Shown here piece by piece: positions 57,187-64,000 of a stretch of DNA of 64,000 nt (its first letter is position 1; each line of letters begins with the position of its first letter). The translations under genes and the position numbers were made by a program. Below the pieces are notes generated by a model. The model was not told the DNA's origin. It saw only the letters and a program-made list of their open reading frames with translations, and ran no database searches. The stretch comes from Haemaphysalis longicornis (taxonomy: Eukaryota > Arthropoda > Arachnida > Ixodida > Ixodidae), in NCBI GenBank assembly GCA_013339765.2, contig CM023449.1, positions 121,244,665 to 121,308,664 on the forward strand, written 5' to 3'.

Positions 57187-58015
57187 CAAGAGGAATGTCA
57201 GATGCTGCGGTCCAGCCCCTCTATGCCTACCCAGTTTCAGCTGGTGGGCAAAGCACAGGCGGCGCGGACACCCGCCGCGGTGGCTCAGTGGCTAAGGCGT
57301 TGCGCTGCTGAGCACGAGGTCGCGGATTCGATTCCCGGCCGCGGCGGCCGGGAATCGAACCCGCGACCTCTTGAAAAGCAAAAACGCCCGTGTGTACGAG
57401 ATTTCGGCGCACGTTAAAGATCCCCAGGTGGTCAACATTAATCCGGAGCCCTCCACTACGGCGCGCCTCATCGCTTGCGTTGCGTCGGCGCTTTAAATCC
57501 CCACAATCAATCAAATCAGGCGGCGCGGACATAATATGCGCTACAGTGCAGAAGGAACCAGTCCCCTGGGCGGCACTCTGCGCCGTTCAGAAATCTGAAT
57601 AGAAGTATTTCCCCATGCTCTCCCTACTTCTCTTGCGCCTCCTCCGACTGGCAGCCGATCTCATCGCCTCCGTCCGCGACGGTAGAGACGAATAAGTCAG
57701 GTCTTCTAACCGGGTTGGAGATTTAATTTAAAAAAAAAGTGTTTCCACTCATTTGCTACACCAATACAACTCAATCTACCACCGTTAATGCATCGTGCAT
57801 TATTTTAACCTTACCAAGAATATCTCTTTGAAGTAATAGGGGGTGTGGTTAAGTGCATTCCACTTCTGTCTGGTTTCACTATTTGTAGAGCGACGTGAGT
57901 GAATTTAGGTGACGTCGCATGGGCAATCATTGTATCTGTCGTTTACAGCTTTGCTTTTCAACCACATTCACAGTGTGGATTGGCGCTAATTTTTTTCAAC
58001 TTTGACGACTGGACT
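57187..58015 (+). pseudogene. LINE 3' end, left copy part 2 (contains a SINE)
   Basis: From CAGATGCTGCGGTCCAGCCC onward it matches the inverse complement of 59,505-58,931 through the end of ORF2 and the 3' UTR (AACCACATTCACAG.GTGGATTGGCGC). A SINE at 57,271-57,516 interrupts it. The 3' UTR gives a look-alike small ORF (MNLGDVAW...) in both copies, which I regard as non-coding. Confidence 0.78.
57271..57516 (+). mobile_element. tRNA-derived SINE (Ruka-like), copy 5, with inverted B box and 15 bp target duplication
   Basis: CAGGCGGCGCGGACA is repeated exactly at 57,256-57,270 and 57,517-57,531. The element has a complete head (CCGCCGCGGTGGCTCAGTGG), B box GATTCGATTCCC, the body and an (AATC)n tail. 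Unusually, just after the B box the normal spacer is replaced by the inverse of the head segment: 57,318-57,342 and 57,348-57,372 are reverse complements with one mismatch. The matching site in the right LINE copy (about 59,433) lacks the SINE. Confidence 0.93.
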
Positions 58016-58930
58016 CTTTCGATTTTATCCTCCCGTCTTGACATTCGCACATTCGTGCGTTTCTCGTTGACTTGGTTGTTTTTTACAGTATTTTGCTAGT
58101 TTCTAGTTAGTAAAGGTTATATTGCGATTCGTGAAGACCCGTAAGCAGCAGCACGTCTGAACCGCATATAGCGCAATGATATCACACCATAGATTCTACA
58201 GGTAACACCTTTTAACAATTTGGACGGTTTGCGTTTTATGGAATGGCCATTACGAAACCTAAATCAGCCAAGTTATTAGGTAGTTTATTTCCAGCCTGTG
58301 AACTCATGCTAAGTTATCCTACCAGTGGGAGTTTTCGTTACCAAGGAAGGTGACCCGGAATTTCATGGGAGGCTAACATCAATATTTCTAGCTGTTACGA
58401 ATTGACGCAACTTTGCTGAGAACACATATTTATCAATGCCAAGACCGTAAAACGCAGACCCTTATTGCGAGCTTCTATCTTACCAATGGATAACTTTTTA
58501 AGTTGGTTTCAACTTTTTGTTTGAAGCGAACGAATCCTAGTGAGGTAGCCTCGAGCTACTGGAACAGCGACTTGACCAAGCCTATACAGCTCTTATAGAA
58601 AGCGCCGATTGCACGTACTTCGGATTCGAGAAAAGTTCGAAAAATACCAGCATGCTCGCTGCAAACCCAATAACGCAAAATGTCTTTCAAACATTATCAG
58701 CACGAAAGCCCACGAATTGTCGGCTCTTCATGCCTGACCAGACAATCTTATATTAAACGACAGGAGCGGATGAGTGGTGGACATAGATAAGTTGAGGAAG
58801 TAAATATCCATCAACATATCTTGGAAATTTTCAGTTTGAGGCTACCGCGTGTGAGTTGACAAGCGCATCAAAACACCACAACCACTACGCCATGAAATCT
58901 ACGGATTGTTTTTGGCGTCACGTACAAATC
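58016..58930. other. No gene recognised, spacer between inverted LINE copies
   Basis: AT-rich sequence with no motif seen. Confidence 0.45.
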
Positions 58931-60720
58931 AATATTAAGGTGTAGCGGTTTGAAGAAAAATCGCGCCAATCCACCCTGTGAATGTGGTTGGAAAACAGAG
59001 CTGTAACCGGCACCCAAAACGATTACCCATGCGACTTCACCTAAATTCACTCACGTCGCTCTACATTACGGAAACCAGAGAGAAGTGAAATGCACTTAAC
59101 CACACCCTTCATTACTTCAAAGAGATATTCTTGGTAAGGTTAAATCAATGCATGATGCATGAACGGTGGTTTGTTGAGTTGTATTGGTGAAGGCCATGAG
59201 TGGAAACTTTTTTTCATGAAATAAAAGGAAGCTCAAACCAGGTGTTAGAAGATCTCACTTCTCCGTCGATGCCGCCGGGGACGGAGGCGGTGAGATCGGC
59301 TGCAGATACTAAGGAGATGGAGCAGGAGGCGGAGAAGGAAAAGATACTTCTATTCGGATTTCTGAATGGCGCAGAGCGCTGCCCAGGGGAGTGGTTCCTT
59401 CTTCACTGAAGCCCATATGCAGTTCGCGCCGCCTGTGCTCTGTTCACCAGCTGATGCTGGGTAGGCAGAGAGGGGCTGGACAGCAGCATCTGCCATTGCT
59501 CTTGTTAGGTAGTTTACGGAAAGAGAGGAGGGTTCTGAGGGCTAAAGTTGCACACCCCGATTATGTAGCGGAGTGTTTCTACTTCAGAGCAAAATTTACA
59601 TTCAGCGTTGTAGTGATTCGGGTGCATTAGTGAAGACGCGTCGAGTGTGGGAACGAGCTGGATGGTATGAGCAGTAGGGTAGTGTGTTTTTCTCTGCAAA
59701 GGTCAGGGTAAGGTGAAGAAGGTTATTTCTGGAGTTCGCCACGATGATGCCGTACCGCTGCCCTCGATGTTTTGAGGCGTCTGTGTAGATAACTGCATGA
59801 TCCCCACTGAGGGTGGTGTTGAGCGCTTGAGCCCGTGTTTGTCGGCGACCCTCGTCGTGTGAGGGGTTCGTATTTCTAAGCATCTATAGGTCTTGTCGCG
59901 ACAATTTCAGTAGTACATCAAGGGGAGTGACATGCTGTGCTGCCCGGCCAATCTAGTGAAGAATGCGGCGACCAGTTATGCTCAGTCGTAACTTCTAGTT
60001 AGAAAGATGGCCCTCTACCAGCTCTTCCACTGTATTGTGGAGCCCCGTGCTAAGCAGCCTCTCTGTGGACGCACTCATGGGAAGACGAAGGGCCTGCTCA
60101 ACCGCCTTTCTAATCATTATATAAAGCATCTTTATGTCCTCCTCGCCGAGAATAAGGCAGGGGTTGACGTAAGTGATTCTCGAGAGGACAAATGCTTGAA
60201 TTTAATCGAAACGTATCGGATTCCTTGAGGCCTCGCTTCTAGGAGGCAACTCGCTTTATCATGTGCATGATTTGATTGATGCTGTGTTTGAGGCGCTGCA
60301 AGGATACGCCACGCTTGGTGTTGGCCTGGAGATGTAGGCCCAGGATCTTGATGTAGGCCCAGGGCTTGGAGTGATGGCATGGCCATCAAAGGGTATTTTA
60401 ATGTGTTCCTTGGTGTGTCGTTTGGCGCGAGGGCGGACGACAAGGAGCTGTGGTTTTTTACGTGAACAGTGGAGGCCACAGGCTTTAGCACGTTGGCGTA
60501 CTTGAAGAGAGATTCCATGCGTTGGCGTGAGCTTTCATTAATTTTTGTAACTGCTAGCACATGCGCGATCCGCGTACAGGGCCGCTAGACGTGCCGTGAA
60601 TGGAGCGCACAGCAGCGCGAGATGTCGCGTGAAGCTATCCCGTTGCATTCACCGAGAATGCAGAGGGTAAGCACGTTGGTGTTCTTGGTGAGTGCACCTC
60701 CTTTCTTCCTAGTTTCTCCG
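58931..60720 (-). pseudogene. LINE ORF2 fragment plus 3' UTR, right copy
   Basis: Minus strand counterpart of 53,075-58,015. Pieces in order: RMESLFKYANVLKPVAS (about 60,510), SREKTT-like region out of frame, the RNase H start HAVIYTDASKHRGQRYGIIV (about 59,790), NAECKFCSEVETLRYIIGVC (about 59,590), the C-terminal QWQMLLSSPSLPTQ segment and the 3' UTR. Compared with the left copy about 350 bases of RNase H are missing after NSRNNLL. 5'-truncated and inactive. It preserves the empty site of the SINE seen in the left copy. Confidence 0.8.
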
Positions 60721-60721
60721 T

Positions 60722-60801
60722 GGGCTCGTAGCTAAATCGGTAAGACAAGAAGCTTCCATTTTGTTATACCAGTAGTTTCAGGTTCGATTCCCGGCGGTGC
60801 C
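60722..60801 (+). repeat. tRNA-like SINE head, family 3 copy 2
   Basis: GGGCTCGTAGCTAAATCGGT then CAGGTTCGATTCCCGGCGGTG: A and B box spacing typical of Pol III tRNA promoters, matching 52,793-52,872 (minus). It sits at the truncated 5' edge of the right LINE copy, as its relative does near the left copy. Confidence 0.65.
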
Positions 60802-61983
60802 AGTGAATTCTTTTATTGTTCGCGGGAGTTTTCTGGGGACACCAACGGTCGCGGAAATAAACCCTTGGGGGGTAGAGGTAGAAAGCTTTGCTTTAAATTA
60901 TGGGTGCGATTTCAAGAAAAAAAGTGATGGAGTGCATAAACGTTTTGGTCCTAAAATGCATGACAAGCAATATTTAGTTCGTCATCGACGGAGCGTTGTG
61001 ATACGCAGCTGCTGCATTCGCCATGGAAGCGCTCCAAGAAATGAAGTTGAGCTGAAAGAACTGGTGTCGCCTCAACCATGTTTAAATGGCGCGGCACAGA
61101 AATGGCAGAGGCTGTCCACTTTGTGCCGTTGAAAATGTTGGATTGAAATGGTGACGCTGGGGGCCGTACATGCCAGTACGACCACAATCCATGCCCGCGA
61201 AACTCGGAAACATTAAACGCACCGTATATCGAGAAGGAGCACTCGTCGGCCTTCTGTTGGATAATAGGGCTTTCCCGTTCACAACTGATTCAATGTAGGT
61301 GTCCTTGGAGTTCGTTTCTACACAAACAAAAAGCTGTGCAAGACAACTTCATGCCGCCATGAAGTTGTTCGTTACCAGTTCAGACTGTCTTGTGCTTCAA
61401 GAACAGAAACACAGTTAACACCCGCTCTATATACGTCACCGGGAACACCGAATTATTTCGTTTGATCGTAAACTGCGTAAAATCTGGACGGTCATTTCAC
61501 AAGCAGTTCAGTGCAATAATTTGATGTGTAGCATGAGGCGCAAAACAGCAGCTACCATTACATCGTAATTGCGGCGGCGCTCGTCTGCCTACAATTTAGC
61601 AGTGCGCTAAAATTGAGCGGAGAAAATAATAATGAAATACATGGGGTTCCGGGGGAAACAAACTTATTTGCTGTCAAAAAAGTCTGATTTTTCGCCTGCG
61701 TGCGGTTCGTTAGCATTGTATGAACAGACTTTTCGTACACGCAACCGCACTCAACGCGTGCACGTTTCCCCCGTGAAGGGGCCCAGCAAAGCGCCCGAGC
61801 AAGTCAATAGCGTCCGTAACCTGGCACGAAGCGTGCACTTTCTTGGTCGTCAGCCTCCACGGACACCTCTGGTGAGCCGGAAACTAACTGTAAGATTTTT
61901 TAATCGTTCAAATCCTCCATCGTGTCAGCGCCTATGATAGTCGTGGGAGCTCAGATCTGCTGCTACCTGGTTAAAAGGTAGAA
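60802..61983. other. No gene recognised; family C motif and possible LINE leader
   Basis: GGTAGAGGTAGAAAGCTTTG at 60,871-60,890 matches family C. From about 61,700 (ACACGCAACCGCACTC..., frame 61,632-61,937) the sequence may be the leader of the LINE that follows; no domain is visible. Confidence 0.4.
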
Positions 61984-63448
61984 GCTGTTCCCAGTAACTG
62001 GGCTGGATTTCTATCTTGCTCATGTTGAGGGCTTGTGGAACTCGATGCAGCCTCTGCCGGATGCACTACAAATCCGGTATGCTGAAGCATTTGACAATGA
62101 GGTGATGGAGCAACCTCCGTGGCGTTCAGAATACACATTCAAAAGGCTTCTTCAATGGCTCTGTTTCACACGCAGCGACCGGGTAAGTCGATCACGAATC
62201 AACCTGCAGTTGAGACCTCTAGCTAAAATTAGAATCAGACGCGTTCCTCGACACGCTATAGCCAATGCTATCGGTTGTACTGCCCCCTCGGCAGAATTGG
62301 CTGAAATGGCTGCAGTTACTTTTGACGACGCAGCCAATAGCGCTCATATAGCACTGTATGACGAAAACCACGCGGCCAAGCTACTTCAAGTAGACAGATT
62401 AACCTTTCGACAGGATGGCAAGACAGAATCAATTGAAGTGGTAATCGAACCCCTTCAAACTTACAAAAACACCATACGAGGTGTGGTACAAGTAGACCCG
62501 GCGGAAGCAACGAGGCCATTATGAAATGGGTTCGCTGCGAACAAGCGGAAATCCTTCGTGTCAAAAGATTGGAAAGGACGACCGAGCTGTGCTAACTTTT
62601 GACACGACTACTTTACCGAGAGTGTGAAATACTACATGGAGCTAGTTCGGGTTGCAGAATATCGCCCAAAACGCGTAGTCTGCTTTAACTGTCATGACCT
62701 TGGGCACATGGCAAAATTCTGCCCCTCTCCCAGTGTCTGCAAGAATGCGGCCGCTGCCATACGGAAGCTGATGATTGCGCTGACACTGAATTCTGCGTGG
62801 CATGCAAGAAGACTGGCCACTTATCTATTAGCAATTTGCCCTAGTCGTGTCCCGAAAGCCGAAGAGAAAACTGCTCAAACCCAAACCTGTGCGCAACAAT
62901 CCTCCAGCATCCGGGTCTATGAGTGCCTTCCAGCCCAGATTTTACTGGGTCTCGTGGGCAACTGCAGTGACTGGCCATGAATAAGGATAACGCACAATCT
63001 TTGTACTCTCTACCTCCAAGTCACCGGTTAATGGTGGAGAACGCACAACTTAAAAAAAGAACTTCATGAATTACGCACTGAGCTGCAAAACTGAAGAAGG
63101 AACTTGGGTCTCTCCGAAAATCTGTACGTCGCAAGGAGTCGGCTTCTCCACCTCCACCGAAGAAGCTTCGAACGCCGAAGCCGTTCTCGTGTTCAGCGCC
63201 AAAAAAAACGCCTTACATGACGCCTCCTCCGCGTTTATCACGGAAGCAGATGCTTGAGCAGTCGAGAGGCGCAGATAAGATTTCAAAACAACAAAGAGTT
63301 GCCAGAAGGCTTTAGTGGCATTACGTCGTTACAAGAACAATTCAACAGCCTTAAAGAATACATCCAACAAGTCACACAGCAAATGCAGGAATTCACTAGA
63401 ATGATGACGCCAGAGGAAGCCAAACGCAGAAAAAAAGAAACTCAGTAG
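61984..63448 (+). pseudogene. LINE ORF1 (gag-like, zinc knuckle), frameshifted
   Basis: Open from after a TAG at 61,981-61,983, first ATG at 62,045. The N-terminal part (LWNSMQPLPDALQIRYAEAF ... NTIRGVVQV) runs to 62,524. A second piece from about 62,624 has a CCHC knuckle CFNCHDLGHMAKFC, then a frameshift; further C/H residues lie in the next frame. The last piece (63,254-63,448) is helical and Gln-rich (TSLQEQFNSLKEYIQQ), coiled-coil-like, ending in a TAG that overlaps the ORF2 start region. At least two frameshifts and an early stop. RNA-binding role by analogy to LINE ORF1s. Confidence 0.75.
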
Positions 63449-64000
63449 ATGTCCTTCTCGCCCTCCCTCCCTCCCAAAAGGCTAATAGTTCAATGGAACT
63501 GTCGCAGCTTTGCTCAAACAGGTCCTCTTCTTAAACACCAAATCTCTTCTCTACAGCCTTTGGCCCTACTGTTGCAAGAAACTAGAGGCACATGCAAAAT
63601 TCCTAATTATGTTTCTTTCGCGGACCCTACCATACCCCACAAGTCAAAATACCCTAACAAAGCACCCAGCGTTAGTGGTCAGGCCACTATTCTTGTTCAC
63701 AAGTCCTGCAAAGCTGTCCAGCATCATTGGGACAAAGCCAGCGATTCATCTCGCGAGGTAATAATTGTCCGAATCGACCCCCCCGGTGGCAAAGCCCTTC
63801 TACTAGTCTGCGTCTATTATCGCCCTCAATGCACCTCGCACGTTCGGGGCACATACGACTGGATTCCTCATGTTCTTGCTTTGAATTTTTCTGGACCCAT
63901 CATAATTGGTGGAGATTTCAATGCTCGAAGCACGCTTTGGGGATACCCCACTAGTGATCTCCGTGGGAAGCTTCTTGAGCAAGCGATAGAGTTTAGCCAC
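63449..64000 (+). CDS. LINE ORF2 N-terminus, endonuclease domain, runs off the right edge
   Basis: ATG at 63,449, one base after the TAG of ORF1 (stop at 63,446-63,448), and 184 codons open to the edge of the window. It begins MSFSPSLPPKRLIVQWNCRS; QWN is the first endonuclease motif. LLLQETRG carries the catalytic Glu, and IIIGGDFNARSTLWG the GDFN motif with W. These define an APE-type nuclease of an I/R1-like LINE. Unlike ORF1 the frame is undamaged over this stretch. RT should follow beyond the window. It may be the same family as the truncated copies at 53-60 kb, which lack this part, so that cannot be tested here. Confidence 0.85.
   Translation, partial: MSFSPSLPPKRLIVQWNCRSFAQTGPLLKHQISSLQPLALLLQETRGTCKIPNYVSFADPTIPHKSKYPNKAPSVSGQATILVHKSCKAVQHHWDKASDSSREVIIVRIDPPGGKALLLVCVYYRPQCTSHVRGTYDWIPHVLALNFSGPIIIGGDFNARSTLWGYPTSDLRGKLLEQAIEFSH

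Noticed and set aside
24377..57516. A/B-box sequences of the SINE copies as tRNA genes
   Set aside because: They are parts of dispersed elements with target duplications and long bodies, and lack proper tRNA ends.
57899..59050. Two small ORFs with similar peptides (MNLGDVAW... and MNLGEVAW...)
   Set aside because: The similarity is explained by the shared LINE 3' UTR; frames diverge downstream and no domain is visible.

Overview
The window looks like intergenic or intronic DNA from a hard tick (Ixodidae). I see no bacterial operons, no rRNA, no CRISPR array and no convincing intact host gene. The case for a tick is the repeat content: at least five copies of a tRNA-derived SINE that matches my memory of the ixodid 'Ruka' SINE type, several I-type and other non-LTR retrotransposons with tick-like ORFs, a Ty3/Gypsy-type LTR element, and small inverted-repeat DNA elements. 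Species cannot be assigned from sequence alone, and family names come from motif recognition, not a database search.

Layout. 1-1,556 (-): a LINE whose ORF2 runs off the left edge with an open endonuclease frame and whose ORF1 is frameshifted; beside it lie three copies of one hairpin and a 2 x 110 bp tandem repeat. 7,455-10,931 (-): a Gypsy-type element with one full LTR, gag, protease and the start of RT, collapsed onto the last 10 bp of its other LTR, framed by a 4 bp target duplication and itself carrying a nested 627 bp insertion in gag. 12.3-15.1 kb and 46.6-48.1 kb: two loci sharing the same repeat blocks in the same order. 23.3-23.6 kb: a promoter-like segment with a duplicated 50 bp unit and a TATA box. 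29.27-31.32 kb: a SINE with an 18 bp target duplication touching a TTAA-flanked 1.8 kb inverted-repeat element. 32.7-32.9 kb: a 5'-truncated LINE tail with a 13 bp target duplication. 37.25-42.84 kb (-): a nearly full-length but frameshifted I-type LINE (zinc-knuckle ORF1; endonuclease, RT, RNase H ORF2), bracketed by TTTG-rich microsatellites. 53.1-60.7 kb: two copies of another LINE family in opposite orientation, the left one split by a 2.6 kb insertion with two inverted LTR-like sequences and carrying a SINE that is absent at the matching site of the right copy. 62-64 kb (+): a further LINE with damaged ORF1 and an endonuclease frame open to the right edge.

The logic of the region is nested transposition: LINEs supply reverse transcriptase, SINEs and truncated LINE tails carry target-site duplications of the kind left by that machinery, and several insertions can be ordered in time because one interrupts another. 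The remaining 60-70% is AT-rich sequence in which I recognise no gene. I did not find a convincing new functional system; the most unusual items are a SINE with a fold-back (inverted B box) rearrangement, the hairpin triplet near 1.6-1.8 kb, the duplicated repeat blocks at 12-15/46-48 kb, and the promoter-like duplication at 23.4 kb.
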